Source of the DNA: Lachnospiraceae bacterium
GTDB taxonomy: Bacteria > Bacillota > Clostridia > Lachnospirales > Lachnospiraceae
Assembly (NCBI GenBank): GCA_017441265.1
Contig: JAFRYE010000067.1
Location: forward strand, 31,948-95,947
Length of the DNA stretch: 64,000 nucleotides
Reading direction: 5' to 3'
Part shown: piece by piece, positions 33,713 to 43,300 of the stretch
Layout: every line of letters begins with the position of its first letter
Numbering within the stretch: the first letter of the stretch is position 1
Program-made: the position numbers and the translations under genes
Notes under the pieces: generated by a model
What the model was told of the DNA's origin: nothing
The model's input: the letters and a program-made list of their open reading frames with translations, nothing else
Databases searched by the model: none

Positions 33713-35218
33713 ATGAGTGAACGATTGGACCGTTTGAAGGAGATCAACGGAAAACTGAACCGGCTTTCGCTGCTCAGCGAACTGCTGTACTGGGACATGC
33801 GTACGATCATGCCCGACGGTGGATTTGACGCGCATTCGGACGCGATGGACTACGCGGAGACGGAGAGTTTTCGGCTGAGCAACTCGGATGAGCTGTTCGA
33901 CCTTTTGAAGGAGCTCATGGAGCCGGAGGAGTGGGAGCAGCTCGACGATGACTGGAAGTTTATCGTAAAGACGATGCGGGAGGACCGCGAGCGCAGCCGC
34001 CGCATCCCCGAGGAGGTGTTCCGCCGCGCGGTGGCGATCAGCACGGCTTCGGAGCGCGCATGGGAGGAGGCGAAGCAGGCCTCGGATTTCGCGATCTTCG
34101 CTCCGCATCTGGAGAAGCAGATCGAGATCACGAAGGAGATCAAGTCCTACACGCATCCGGATATGGAGATCTACGATTCACTGCTGGACGATTACGAAAA
34201 GGGCATGGACTCGGAAACCATCGACCGGATCTTCACGGAGCTTCGGGAGGGGCTGGTGCCGCTTGTGCACAGGATCCTCGCCGCGAAGCAGCCCGACGAT
34301 TCGAAATTCCGCCGCACCTTTGACATCGAAGCGCAGAAGAAAGTGCAGAACCTCCTGCTTACGTATATCGGGTTTGACTGGACGAAGGGAACGACGGCGG
34401 AGTCGGAGCACCCGTTCACCCTCGACCTTTGTTCAAGCGATGTCCGCGTGACCAATCATTTCCGGGAAAAGGACGTGATCGATCCGATGTTCTCGGCCAT
34501 CCACGAGGGCGGTCATGCGATCTTCGAACAGAATGTGGCGGAGAGACTCTCCGGAACGCCGGCGGGCGGCTGCTCGTATCTGGGCATCCATGAGAGCCAG
34601 TCGCGCTTCTTCGAGAACATTTTAGGTCGCAACATCAACTTCTGGAAGCCGATCTACGCGGATGTGCAGAAGCTGCAGCCGGAGCTTGCGGACGTGACTC
34701 TCGAGGAGTTCGCGCGCGAGATCAACCATGTGCGCGCCAGCATGATCCGCACGGCGGCGGACGAGGTGACGTATTGCCTGCATGTCATCCTCCGCTATGA
34801 GGTGGAGAAAGCTATCTTTCGCGAAGGAGTTCCGGTCTCGGAACTGCCGGCTCTTTGGAACCGGAAAATGGAAGAGTACCTCGGTGTGGTTCCGGCCAAC
34901 GACGCCGAAGGAATCCTGCAGGATATGCACTGGAGCGACGGATCGTTTGGGTATTTTCCGACGTATCTGCTCGGAAGTATATACGACGGCATGTTCCTCG
35001 AGGCGATGGAGGCGGACCTCGGGTCCGTGGACACGCTGCTTGCCGAGGGACGGATCGGGGAGATCCGCGCATGGCTGTCGGAGAAGATCCATCAATACGG
35101 AAACCTGCGCCGCCCGAAGGAAGTGCTTCTGGCCGTGTGCGGCAAAGAGGCGACGGCGGAGCCGCTGCTTCGGTATTTCCGCAACAAATATGCCGCGTAT
35201 TACGACCTTGCGGACTGA
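33713..35218 (+). CDS. Metallocarboxypeptidase, M32 (Taq) family
   Basis: 501 residues, the standard length. Zinc site His264-Glu-Gly-Gly-His268 in AIHEGGHAIFEQN and the distal GIHESQSRFFEN. No signal peptide, so it trims peptides in the cytoplasm. AAAGGAG precedes ATG 33713. It is 14 bases from the lipoprotein gene, so it is likely cotranscribed. Confidence 0.95.
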   Translation: MSERLDRLKEINGKLNRLSLLSELLYWDMRTIMPDGGFDAHSDAMDYAETESFRLSNSDELFDLLKELMEPEEWEQLDDDWKFIVKTMREDRERSRRIPEEVFRRAVAISTASERAWEEAKQASDFAIFAPHLEKQIEITKEIKSYTHPDMEIYDSLLDDYEKGMDSETIDRIFTELREGLVPLVHRILAAKQPDDSKFRRTFDIEAQKKVQNLLLTYIGFDWTKGTTAESEHPFTLDLCSSDVRVTNHFREKDVIDPMFSAIHEGGHAIFEQNVAERLSGTPAGGCSYLGIHESQSRFFENILGRNINFWKPIYADVQKLQPELADVTLEEFAREINHVRASMIRTAADEVTYCLHVILRYEVEKAIFREGVPVSELPALWNRKMEEYLGVVPANDAEGILQDMHWSDGSFGYFPTYLLGSIYDGMFLEAMEADLGSVDTLLAEGRIGEIRAWLSEKIHQYGNLRRPKEVLLAVCGKEATAEPLLRYFRNKYAAYYDLAD

Positions 35219-35283
35219 GCCGAAGAGGCGTTTCGTAAGAGCAAAAAGTGTGAAAACTGCGTGAACTTTTTCTCGTTTTCGGG

Positions 35284-35312
35284 TTTACTTTTTCGCTGAA
35301 GTGGATTATACT
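35284..35312 (+). promoter_or_regulatory. Promoter of the zinc-ribbon membrane protein gene
   Basis: -35 TTTACT (35284-35289), a 17-base spacer and -10 TATACT (35307-35312), about 80 bases before the start codon. The gap holds a T-rich stretch at 35268-35275 and no clear terminator for the peptidase gene. Confidence 0.78.
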
Positions 35313-35393
35313 TGAAACGATATATGTTCACGACGGTAATCCGCCGTGGAACGGTCAATGGATATTACTCTATGATTTCAGGAGGATACGACG

Positions 35394-35873
35394 ATGGCAT
35401 TTTGTAGTAAATGTGGCGCACAGCTTCCGGACGGAACGCAGTTCTGCCCCAGCTGCGGTGCACAGCAAGGTGCGGCAGCTCCCGCACAGGATGCTCCCCA
35501 GACGGAACCTGCACAGGGCGGTTTTGATGTTCAGAAGATTTTAGACACCCCGGATTTTACGAATACGATGGATCCTGCGGATATCGAGCAGAATAAAGGT
35601 ATGGCAATTCTTTCGTACATCTGGTTCCTGTTCATTGTACCGATCTTTGCAGCTCCGCAGAGCAAGTTTGCGAAGTTCCATGCAAATCAGGGCTTTGTTT
35701 TGTTCATCTGCTGGATCGTGGCTTCGATCGTTGTTTGGATCCCGATCGTTCGCATCCTGTCCTATCTTCTGTATCTGGTAGGACTCGGATATATGTGCTT
35801 CGGTATCATGAATGCAGCGAGCGGCAAAGCGAAGGAACTTCCTTTCATCGGCAAGATCCGTATTCTGAAGTAA
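35394..35873 (+). CDS. Zinc-ribbon membrane protein, function unknown
   Basis: 159 residues. An N-terminal zinc ribbon (Cys4, Cys7, Cys18, Cys21, in the FCSKCGAQ and FCPSCGAQ motifs), an Ala/Gln/Pro linker, and two or three membrane segments (about 70-92 and 100-140) resembling the DUF4870-like family of small membrane proteins. ATG 35394 follows AGGAGG. It has its own promoter and terminator, so it is a single-gene unit. A similar zinc-ribbon layout occurs at 63329. Confidence 0.75.
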   Translation: MAFCSKCGAQLPDGTQFCPSCGAQQGAAAPAQDAPQTEPAQGGFDVQKILDTPDFTNTMDPADIEQNKGMAILSYIWFLFIVPIFAAPQSKFAKFHANQGFVLFICWIVASIVVWIPIVRILSYLLYLVGLGYMCFGIMNAASGKAKELPFIGKIRILK

Positions 35874-35886
35874 TTGATCTCGCATC

Positions 35887-35917
35887 GGCGGCGTCTCCTT
35901 GAGGCGCCGCTTTTTTT
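35887..35917 (+). terminator. Terminator after the zinc-ribbon gene
   Basis: Stem GGCGGCGTCTC with GAGGCGCCGC around a short CTT loop, followed by seven T at 35911-35917. A clear intrinsic terminator. Confidence 0.88.
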
Positions 35918-35929
35918 CTGTTGCGGGTC

Positions 35930-35958
35930 TTTTAATTATCCGAAGGAAATGATATAAT
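35930..35958 (+). promoter_or_regulatory. Probable promoter of the moxR operon
   Basis: A perfect -10 TATAAT at 35953-35958. The hexamer 17 bases upstream is TTTTAA, a poor -35. It lies 52 bases before the moxR start. Confidence 0.6.
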
Positions 35959-36009
35959 ATACAAGTGTGCCGCTGACTGCGGTGCCAATCAAATACAGGG
36001 GGAGTATCA

Positions 36010-36969
36010 ATGAACGAGATCAACAGCGATGCTTACAAGCTATTGATGATGACGGAAAATGAGGTCGGGAAGGCCGTTGTCGGCAAGCCCGAAGTCATCC
36101 GTCGGGTTTTGACGGCCATTCTGGCCGGAGGTCATATCCTGATGGAGGATGTGCCGGGTGTGGGGAAGACAACGCTGGCTTTGGCATTTTCCAGAGTGCT
36201 GAACATGGAGTATCACCGCATGCAGTTTACGCCGGATGTTATGCCGTCCGACGTGGTAGGTTTTTACATCTTCAACCGTGACACCGGAGCCCGCGAGTAC
36301 AAGCAGGGCAGCATCATGTGCAACCTGTTCCTGGCGGACGAGATCAACCGTACATCCTCGAAGACGCAGTCGGCTCTTCTGGAGGTAATGGAGGAGGGCA
36401 ATGTCACGGTGGACGGCGTGACGCATCCCGTTCCGAATCCGTTTACGGTCATCGCCACGCAGAATCCGGTAGGCGCAGCGGGAACGCAGATGCTTCCCGA
36501 TTCGCAGCTGGACCGTTTTATGATCCGCGTGAGTATCGGATATCCGTCCGAGGAATATGAGATCCGTATGCTCAAGGATCGCAGCAATGCAAATCCGTTG
36601 GACGACGTGCGTCCCATCGTTTCCCAGCAGGCGCTTCTCGCGCTTCGGAAAATGGCGGAAGGCATCTACGTGGACGACGCCATCTACGGCTACGTGACCG
36701 ATCTGGTCAACGCCACGCGAGGCCATGACATGCTGTCTCTTGGCATCAGCCCGCGAGGGACCATCGCCCTGATCGCGATGGCGAAGGCCAACGCGATGCT
36801 CAAAAACCGGGCGTACGTGATTCCCGAGGATATCAGCGACGTGTTTGCCGCGACAACGGCTCACCGCATGATCCTGACTCCTTCGGCGCGCATGAACCGC
36901 GTGACCGAGGCGGAGGTCGCAAGAGCGGTTCTTGCGAGCGTAGTTCCTCCGCGCGTTTTTCAGAAATAG
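36010..36969 (+). CDS. MoxR-type AAA+ ATPase
   Basis: 319 residues. Walker A DVPGVGKTTLALAFS, Walker B NLFLADEINRTSSKTQSALLEVMEEG, and sensor 1 VIATQNPVGAAGT. MoxR ATPases act as chaperones for partner proteins with VWA or DUF58 domains. The next two genes are the DUF58 and transglutaminase partners usual for this cluster. ATG 36010 follows GGGGAG. Confidence 0.94.
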   Translation: MNEINSDAYKLLMMTENEVGKAVVGKPEVIRRVLTAILAGGHILMEDVPGVGKTTLALAFSRVLNMEYHRMQFTPDVMPSDVVGFYIFNRDTGAREYKQGSIMCNLFLADEINRTSSKTQSALLEVMEEGNVTVDGVTHPVPNPFTVIATQNPVGAAGTQMLPDSQLDRFMIRVSIGYPSEEYEIRMLKDRSNANPLDDVRPIVSQQALLALRKMAEGIYVDDAIYGYVTDLVNATRGHDMLSLGISPRGTIALIAMAKANAMLKNRAYVIPEDISDVFAATTAHRMILTPSARMNRVTEAEVARAVLASVVPPRVFQK

Positions 36970-36991
36970 TTTTGTGTGAGGCTTGTGGGGG

Positions 36992-38167
36992 ATGATTCTG
37001 AACTGGCTGGCTTATCTGGCATTGATGATAATCGGAGTGATAGCAACGTCGGCATTTACCAGACGTATTTTTGCCGTGCTGCTGGTTTTCGGGCTGATGG
37101 TTCCGATCGTCAGCCTTTTTGTGATGCTTTTTCTCCGTAAGAAGGTCTATGTCTCGATGTCGGCGGACTCCGCGGAAGTGCGTCCCGGCGAAGAGATCCG
37201 CGTCACGCTCACGCTTCTCAACCGCAGTGCATTTGCCTGCCGGTGCGCCGAGATCACGATCGTTCGCGAGAGCGTCGTCTTCATGAAAAATCAGATCATC
37301 AAAGTTCTCACCGACATTCCGGCCGAGCGCACTGCCCGTCGCCGGATTGACGTCTGTGTACCGCACAGCGGCGAATTCCGGATCCGTCTGACGAAAGTGC
37401 GGATCCGCTCTCTGTTCGGGTTGTTCACCACGAAGGGAATGATCGACCGGTCGGAACAATCCTGCATGGTGTATCCCCCGGTGGTTACCGTGGGACATGA
37501 ACCGCTCCGAAATAACCCGATCGCATACATCGCGAAAGAGGAGTATTCCACGACCCGGCCCGGCGACGATCCGTCCGAGATGTTCGGCGCGAGAGAGTAC
37601 CGGCCCGGCGACCGTCAGAACCGCATTCACTGGAAACTGACGGCGGCCCGCGACGAGCTGTTCGTGAAGGAACTCGGCCTGCCCGTGGATACGTCGACGC
37701 TGTTGCTCCTGGATGTCTTCCGGATGAAGAGCAACGAGCTGGAGACGATCTACGATTCCCTGCTGACGACGATGTCGTCGCTGGCGTGGAAGATCCGCGA
37801 GAGCCGGCACATTTTCTACATCGGCTGGCAGCCGGAACCCGGCAAAGTCTGGCGCGTGAGGGTGGAGTCGGACGAGGAGCTGCAGGCGGCTCTTTTGGGT
37901 GTGTTCAAGGTTGTTCCGTACGACGAAGAGACTTCGGTCGTGAAGACGTACGCCTCTCATTTTTCGGATGAGCGGTATCGAAATATCCTCTATGTGACAA
38001 ATGTATATGCGAACAGTTCGGAGGAGGGCCTCGGGCTGATCAGCTATGACGCCAAAGTGAGCGTGTATCTTGTGACGAACGGCGGAGAGAGCCGGGCTCC
38101 CATGGAGCTCGGGGACCGGATCACGCGCACCGTGCGTGCGGAGCATGAGGAAGAAGATTTGGGGTAA
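36992..38167 (+). CDS. DUF58 family protein
   Basis: 391 residues. Two membrane segments at the N-terminus (about 1-25 and 27-50), a beta-rich region, then the DUF58 core with DPSEMFGAREYRPGDRQNRIHWKLTAARDELFVKE. DUF58 proteins work with MoxR ATPases; the biochemical role is not established. ATG 36992 is chosen over the in-frame TTG at 36983. 22 bases separate it from moxR. Confidence 0.88.
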   Translation: MILNWLAYLALMIIGVIATSAFTRRIFAVLLVFGLMVPIVSLFVMLFLRKKVYVSMSADSAEVRPGEEIRVTLTLLNRSAFACRCAEITIVRESVVFMKNQIIKVLTDIPAERTARRRIDVCVPHSGEFRIRLTKVRIRSLFGLFTTKGMIDRSEQSCMVYPPVVTVGHEPLRNNPIAYIAKEEYSTTRPGDDPSEMFGAREYRPGDRQNRIHWKLTAARDELFVKELGLPVDTSTLLLLDVFRMKSNELETIYDSLLTTMSSLAWKIRESRHIFYIGWQPEPGKVWRVRVESDEELQAALLGVFKVVPYDEETSVVKTYASHFSDERYRNILYVTNVYANSSEEGLGLISYDAKVSVYLVTNGGESRAPMELGDRITRTVRAEHEEEDLG

Positions 38168-38176
38168 AATAATGGT

Positions 38177-38192
38177 CTACAGCTGTAGAATG
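38177..38192 (+). promoter_or_regulatory. CTAC-N4-GTAGAATG dyad before the transglutaminase gene
   Basis: CTACAGCTGTAG, a perfect 12-base palindrome that contains the core TACAGCTGTA, followed by AATGAAA. It lies about 13 bases before the RBS. TACANNTGTA is the core recognised by BlaI/CopY-type repressors, which is the reason for suspecting an operator. Confidence 0.45.
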
Positions 38193-38216
38193 AAACGGGA
38201 AAGGAGGAGCTGAAAC

Positions 38217-40775
38217 GTGGCGAAACAAAAGAAAAGCGGCTCGGCGGTCGTTGCGCGGGAAGTTGTTACCGTGCTTGCCGCATGGCTCGGTTCGTGGATT
38301 CCGATTTCCATGGTTTTGCTGTCCGTCGGCTACCCGATCCCATGGACATGGCTGATCGTTTTGGCCCTGCTGACGGTGATGTTCCGCGTTCTGGAACCGC
38401 AGTCGAAGCGGGTTCGTATTTTGGTGAAGATCGGCATACTGGCGGTGTCGGGACTGGTCATTTTCCTGATGCGCGAAACGTGCATGAATGCATTTTTCGA
38501 GATCCGGGACGATGTCATCCGGGCCGTCAACGAATATTACAACAAGGATTTCTTCATCACCGGAAACGTGGCGGACGAGGAAAATGCGGTGTTCTTCCTC
38601 CTGTTGCTCCCGGGTATTTTGTATCTCATCTATTCGGATATGGCCGCGCGCGGGAAACTGTGGATGGCCTGGCTCGTCCTCTCACTTCCGGCTCCGTTTT
38701 TCTCCGTGTTTACGGACGTGTTTCCGCCGGTGTGGATCGTGTGCGTCTACGTCGGACTGGCGGTTTATTTTGCGATGACGGAAGGGCACGCGCCGGAGTC
38801 CGAGGAGGACTACGACTTTCGACAGAGCAGGCGGTATCGCGTGACAACGGCGCTGCTGCTTTGCGGTATGCTGCTGGCGTCCTGCGCAGTGATGTCCGAG
38901 GACTTTTACGATAACAATGTGAAAGATATGGATCTTCGTCGGAGCGCGATGAAGAAACTGGTCCAGACGTTCCCGAAATTCTTCGGCGGCGGGACCGGCC
39001 AGGCGGAAGAGTACAGCGGTATGAGCAACGGCCGTCTGCCGAGGCAGGGCAACATGAATACGTCCTCAGAATCGGCACTGATCGTCCGTGTGCAGAGCGG
39101 AATCAAGACGCTCTATCTCAAGGGCGCATCCTATGGGTACTACACCGGCAGCTCCTGGGAGGCGGAGAACAGTCATCCGTTCCTGGTGCAGACCATCTCA
39201 CGACTCGCCGATGACTCTCTGATCCTGGGACGGCTTCCGGCCTCCTTCGGTAAGAAGTACATCGACGGCGGTATCAGCGGGCGGTATGCGCGGTTTGAAG
39301 TCTATCGCACGTACATGCGGATCCAGATCACCGGAGCTAATCCTACCTATGTCTATGCCCCGTATGATACCTATGACATCACCAACGAAAAGAAGCAATC
39401 GCTGCTGTACGATCCGGAGCTGAACTCGTTTTCCGTGGACGAGGACGGAAATCTGCTCTCCCGGATCACGCTGAATGAAGAGAGCTGGTTCTTGGCAACG
39501 TTCGTGGACAGCGAGCATACCTATTGGTGTGATTATATCTATAATGACGCGCGGATGCCGGTGTATGCGGCGTATGCGGAGGACATCGAAGCGTCGCGCT
39601 CCGGAGATTATCCGGAGCCTGTCAACGACAGCATGGAGTTTACCCTGTCCGAATACACCCGCTACGTCCACGAGAATTACACCAAGATCCCGGAATATCT
39701 GGATTTCATTCCGGGACTTGCCGCAAAGGTCGGCCTCGTCAATGACGCGCAACAGACACAACTCAGCACGGATGTCAAGAAAGTGCGTTCGTACCTGGCT
39801 TCCGCGTGTACTTACACGCTGACTCCGGGTGCAACGCCGAACAATAAGGATTTTATCCAGTATTTTCTGACGGAAGGAAAACAGGGCTTTTGTTTTCATT
39901 TCGCAAGCGCGGGTGTAATGCTGTTCCGGGCCATGGGAATTCCGGCGCGATTCTGTGAGGGCTACCTCCTGAACGACAATGCGACCGAGATCCCCGAGGA
40001 AGCGTCGCCACAGGATTATTCTGCTACGTTGCGGTATACGGACGGCAAGGGGTACACGACCAAGACCGAGTACAAGACGTACGACATCCCGCAGAGCAAT
40101 GCCCATGCATGGGTGGAGATCTACATTGACAACTACGGATGGTTCCCGGTGGAAGTGACCCCGGGATACATCGACCAGACCGATGTCGACAGAACGTTGC
40201 AGACGCTGGAGAGAAAGAGAGAGATCGGCGCTACGCCGACACCTACTCCGGCGACGACGATCACGCCGACGCCGAAGAACGAAAAACCCACCAACGCGCC
40301 GAACGGCGATCCGAAGAAGCCCACGGCGACGAAGCCGGCGGAGCAGAAATCCTTTACGCTCTCAAAGACGCTTAAGTGGGTGATCGCCATTCTGATCATC
40401 GTGATCGCGGCATTGTTCATTCCGAGATTCGTTGCGTCGCGCTCGAGATCGCAGTTGATCCGCCAGCGCAATACGAAGGCCGCCGTCAAATACCTCTGCC
40501 GCGATATGGGCCGCGTGATGCGGTTGCGCGGACTGCCGCCGCAGGACGGAGAGACGGACGCCGACTATGTCGCGAGAGCGCAGGAACTCTTCGGTCACGC
40601 GACGGAGTTCCGGGAGACGCTTGCCATCGGCAACAGAGCGGCATTTTCCGGAGAGAAGATCACGAAGGAAGAGTACAAGATGGTCCGCACCCTCTACCGC
40701 GAGCTGCGCTCGGATGCACTGGCGGAGCGGAACATCTTCGGAAAGATATGGATCTGGCTGATCCGTTTGGTATAA
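38217..40775 (+). CDS. TgpA-like membrane transglutaminase
   Basis: 852 residues. About six membrane segments in residues 1-215, an outer domain, and a transglutaminase core: catalytic Cys in KQGFCFHFASAGVMLFRAMG, His in NAHAWVEIYID, and WFPVEVTPGY at the acid position. A Thr/Pro-rich linker (about 675-705, TPTPTPATTITPTP) follows, then another membrane segment (about 718-740) and a cytoplasmic tail. The GTG start at 38217 follows AAGGAGG. Completes the moxR-DUF58-transglutaminase set; the substrate is unknown, likely a cell-envelope protein. Confidence 0.88.
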   Translation: MAKQKKSGSAVVAREVVTVLAAWLGSWIPISMVLLSVGYPIPWTWLIVLALLTVMFRVLEPQSKRVRILVKIGILAVSGLVIFLMRETCMNAFFEIRDDVIRAVNEYYNKDFFITGNVADEENAVFFLLLLPGILYLIYSDMAARGKLWMAWLVLSLPAPFFSVFTDVFPPVWIVCVYVGLAVYFAMTEGHAPESEEDYDFRQSRRYRVTTALLLCGMLLASCAVMSEDFYDNNVKDMDLRRSAMKKLVQTFPKFFGGGTGQAEEYSGMSNGRLPRQGNMNTSSESALIVRVQSGIKTLYLKGASYGYYTGSSWEAENSHPFLVQTISRLADDSLILGRLPASFGKKYIDGGISGRYARFEVYRTYMRIQITGANPTYVYAPYDTYDITNEKKQSLLYDPELNSFSVDEDGNLLSRITLNEESWFLATFVDSEHTYWCDYIYNDARMPVYAAYAEDIEASRSGDYPEPVNDSMEFTLSEYTRYVHENYTKIPEYLDFIPGLAAKVGLVNDAQQTQLSTDVKKVRSYLASACTYTLTPGATPNNKDFIQYFLTEGKQGFCFHFASAGVMLFRAMGIPARFCEGYLLNDNATEIPEEASPQDYSATLRYTDGKGYTTKTEYKTYDIPQSNAHAWVEIYIDNYGWFPVEVTPGYIDQTDVDRTLQTLERKREIGATPTPTPATTITPTPKNEKPTNAPNGDPKKPTATKPAEQKSFTLSKTLKWVIAILIIVIAALFIPRFVASRSRSQLIRQRNTKAAVKYLCRDMGRVMRLRGLPPQDGETDADYVARAQELFGHATEFRETLAIGNRAAFSGEKITKEEYKMVRTLYRELRSDALAERNIFGKIWIWLIRLV

Positions 40776-40782
40776 TATTCTC

Positions 40783-40822
40783 GGTGCGGGGCGACAAAAC
40801 ACGTTCGCCCCGTGCCGGTTAT
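40783..40822 (+). terminator. Probable terminator after the transglutaminase gene
   Basis: A 12-pair stem (two G-U), 40783-40794 with 40805-40816, ten-base loop, followed by GGTTATTTT. The T-run is short but the stem is very stable. Confidence 0.65.
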
Positions 40823-40863
40823 TTTCCGTAATATAATGCGCGGAAAAGTCGCGCAACTTTTGC

Positions 40864-40893
40864 TTGACTTTGCGGAAAGACTTGTGATATAGT
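40864..40893 (+). promoter_or_regulatory. Promoter of rpmG-secE-nusG-rplKA
   Basis: -35 TTGACT (40864-40869), an 18-base spacer and -10 TATAGT (40888-40893), about 60 bases before rpmG. Confidence 0.8.
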
Positions 40894-40951
40894 AGTGAGG
40901 CTATGGAAGAGGTCTTTTTTTTATGCCTAAAATTTTACGGAGGTGAGAGTT

Positions 40952-41101
40952 ATGCGGGTTAAGATTACATTGGCATGCACCGAGTGCAAGCAGCGTAATT
41001 ACAACACGACCAAGGAAAAGAAGAACCATCCTGACCGGATGGAGACCCAGAAGTACTGCAGATTCTGCAAGAAGCACACGTTGCACAAGGAGACCAAGTA
41101 A
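40952..41101 (+). CDS. rpmG: 50S ribosomal protein L33
   Basis: 49 residues beginning [17 protein letters not shown], with zinc-binding pairs CTEC and CRFC, the zinc form of L33. ATG 40952 follows ACGGAGGTGA. First gene of the secE-nusG-rplKA operon, the usual Firmicutes position. Confidence 0.97.
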   Translation: MRVKITLACTECKQRNYNTTKEKKNHPDRMETQKYCRFCKKHTLHKETK

Positions 41102-41124
41102 TTCGCTTGGGGAAAGGATGAGAC

Positions 41125-41328
41125 ATGAGCGAGACGACTCAGGGCGCTGCTAAGACGAGTTGGTTCAAAGGGCTCAAGGCGGAGTGGAAGAAGATCATCT
41201 GGCCGTCGAAGAGCACGTTGGCAAAAGAGTCCGTTGCAGTAGCCGTTATCACCGTGATCCTCGGCGCATTGATTTCTGTGATCGACGTGGGTATGGAACA
41301 CCTGTTGGCAGCTATTTTGAAACTGTAA
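41125..41328 (+). CDS. secE: Preprotein translocase subunit SecE
   Basis: 67 residues. A short amphipathic helix with WFKGLKAEWKKIIWPSKSTL, the SecE signature, then one membrane segment (about 37-62). Part of the SecYEG channel. 23 bases after rpmG and 17 before nusG. Confidence 0.96.
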   Translation: MSETTQGAAKTSWFKGLKAEWKKIIWPSKSTLAKESVAVAVITVILGALISVIDVGMEHLLAAILKL

Positions 41329-41345
41329 GGATAAGGTGGAGAAAT

Positions 41346-41873
41346 ATGGCAGAAGCGCAGTGGTACGTTGTTCATACCTATTCCGGGTATGAGAAGAACG
41401 TCAAGATCAATCTGGAAAAGACGATCGAAAATCGTAAGCTTCAGGATGTGATCCTTGAAGTGCGTGTTCCGATGCAGGACGCTTTGGAAGTCAAGAACGG
41501 TGTTCGTGTTCTGAAGAAGCGCATGATGTTCCCCGGCTATGTGTTCGTTTTGATGGTGATGAACGACAGCACATGGTACGTGGTACGGAATACGAGAGGC
41601 GTGACGGGATTTGTCGGTCCCGGATCCAAACCCGTTCCGTTGACGGAACAGGAAATCGCGAATATGGGCCTGCTCGAAGATGAGAGCGCACAGGTTCCGA
41701 GATTCGTGGAAGGTGAGACTGTGGATATTCTTACACCGAGTCTTTCCCAGTTCACCGGCGAGATTAAGGCGGTCAACAACAGCAAGAATACCGTTGTTGT
41801 GGAGGTCGCAATGTTCGGCGGCCGCGCGACCGAAATCGAACTCGGCTTTGACGAGGTTCGTATCAGACAGTAA
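41346..41873 (+). CDS. nusG: Transcription elongation factor NusG
   Basis: 175 residues. The NGN domain begins QWYVVHTYSGYEKNVKINLE and includes FPGYVFVLMVMND and TRGVTGFVG. The KOW domain is at the C-terminus (VEGETVDILTPSLSQFTGEI). Start ATG 41346 is chosen because the family starts here; the frame stays open upstream through secE. Confidence 0.97.
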   Translation: MAEAQWYVVHTYSGYEKNVKINLEKTIENRKLQDVILEVRVPMQDALEVKNGVRVLKKRMMFPGYVFVLMVMNDSTWYVVRNTRGVTGFVGPGSKPVPLTEQEIANMGLLEDESAQVPRFVEGETVDILTPSLSQFTGEIKAVNNSKNTVVVEVAMFGGRATEIELGFDEVRIRQ

Positions 41874-41983
41874 GGAAACATTGATTGTCCGACTATGGCA
41901 GCGGACGATCGCTGTCGGCGCAGTTGCGTCGGCAAGTGGGAGGAATCTTCCGATAACACCACATTTTCAGGAGGTATGCTAAC

Positions 41984-42412
41984 ATGGCAAAAAAAGTTAC
42001 TGGTTACATCAAGTTGCAGATTCCGGCTGCGAAAGCAACCCCGGCACCCCCGGTAGGTCCTGCTCTCGGTCAGCACGGCGTCAACATCGTGCAGTTCACG
42101 AAGGAGTTCAATGCCAGAACCGCCGGACAGGAGGGTATGATCATCCCTGTTGTCATCACGGTTTACCAGGATAAGAGCTTCAGCTTCATCACGAAGACCC
42201 CTCCGGCTGCAGTCCTTCTCAAGAAGGCTTGCAAGATCGAGACGGCTTCCGGTACCCCGAACAAGGTTAAGGTAGCGTCCATCAAGAGGTCCGAGGTAGC
42301 TAAGATCGCAGAGCTCAAGATGCCCGATCTTAACGCAGGTTCTTTGGAAGCAGCAACCAGCATGATCGCCGGAACGGCGCGCAGCATGGGTATCACTGTA
42401 GTTGACGACTGA
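41984..42412 (+). CDS. rplK: 50S ribosomal protein L11
   Basis: 142 residues, standard. Contains [26 protein letters not shown] and ends with the C-terminal RNA-binding domain ([13 protein letters not shown]). AGGAGG precedes ATG 41984. The 110-base gap after nusG may carry regulatory structure, but I saw no clear element. Confidence 0.98.
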   Translation: MAKKVTGYIKLQIPAAKATPAPPVGPALGQHGVNIVQFTKEFNARTAGQEGMIIPVVITVYQDKSFSFITKTPPAAVLLKKACKIETASGTPNKVKVASIKRSEVAKIAELKMPDLNAGSLEAATSMIAGTARSMGITVVDD

Positions 42413-42472
42413 TCAGGAATCAGATAGAGTGGGAGGGATCATCTCCCGACATTACCACTAGGAGGTTTTATT

Positions 42473-43165
42473 ATGAAACACGGAAAGAAATATACGGACG
42501 CTGCCAAGAATGTCGACCGTTCCGCACAGTATGATACTGCTACGGCTGTTGACTTGGTAAAGAAGTCCGCTACTGCCAAATTTGACGAAACTGTTGAGGC
42601 GCACATTCGCCTGGGCGTAGACGGCCGCCACGCAGACCAGCAGGTCCGCGGTGCCGTTGTTCTCCCTCACGGAACCGGCAAGACCGTTCGCGTGCTCGTA
42701 TTTGCAAAGGGACCGAAGATTGATGAGGCTCTTGCAGCAGGCGCGGATTATGCCGGCGGCGAGGAGCTCGTTCCGAGAATCCAGAAGGACGGCTGGTTCG
42801 AGTTTGACGTTGTTGTTGCGACTCCTGACATGATGGGCGTTGTCGGTAAGTTGGGTCGTGTGCTCGGTCCTAAGGGATTGATGCCGAACCCGAAGGCCGG
42901 CACGGTTACCATGGATGTGACCAAGGCTGTTAACGATATTAAAGCCGGTAAAGTGGAGTATCGTTTGGACAAGACGAACATCATCCACGTTCCGGTTGGC
43001 AAGGTTTCCTTCACCGCAGAGCAGTTGAAGGAGAACTTCGAGACTCTCATGGGTGCGATTGTTAAGGCTAAGCCGGCTACCGCAAAGGGCCAGTACCTCA
43101 GAAGCGTTACCCTGAGCTCCACAATGGGCCCCGGCGTTAAGTTGAACCCTGTTCAGTTCAGCTAA
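42473..43165 (+). CDS. rplA: 50S ribosomal protein L1
   Basis: 230 residues, standard. Contains [15 protein letters not shown], the L1 signature. AGGAGG precedes ATG 42473. In most bacteria rplJ and rplL follow on the same strand; here they are on the other strand, so the operon ends at the terminator after rplA. Confidence 0.98.
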   Translation: MKHGKKYTDAAKNVDRSAQYDTATAVDLVKKSATAKFDETVEAHIRLGVDGRHADQQVRGAVVLPHGTGKTVRVLVFAKGPKIDEALAAGADYAGGEELVPRIQKDGWFEFDVVVATPDMMGVVGKLGRVLGPKGLMPNPKAGTVTMDVTKAVNDIKAGKVEYRLDKTNIIHVPVGKVSFTAEQLKENFETLMGAIVKAKPATAKGQYLRSVTLSSTMGPGVKLNPVQFS

Positions 43166-43198
43166 GACACCGGATCCTCAATTCCATAGCAACGTAAT

Positions 43199-43222
43199 GC
43201 CCCGGTTTTGGCCGGGGCTTTT
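43199..43222 (+). terminator. Terminator after rplA
   Basis: Stem GCCCCGG with CCGGGGC around TTTTGG (43199-43218), then TTTT. It ends the rpmG-rplA operon and faces the rplL terminator on the other strand. Confidence 0.85.
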
Positions 43223-43240
43223 CGTTTGTTCATTTTCCGG

Positions 43241-43275
43241 AAAAAAAAGCCGGCAGACATTGCTGTCTGCCGACC
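43241..43275 (-). terminator. Terminator after rplL (minus strand)
   Basis: On the minus strand GGTCGGCAGACA pairs with TGTCTGCCGGC around a four-base loop and is followed by eight T (43241-43248 as A on the plus strand). Ends the inverted rplJ-rplL operon. Confidence 0.88.
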
Positions 43276-43300
43276 GGAATTGTTTTGGTAAAAGCAAGAA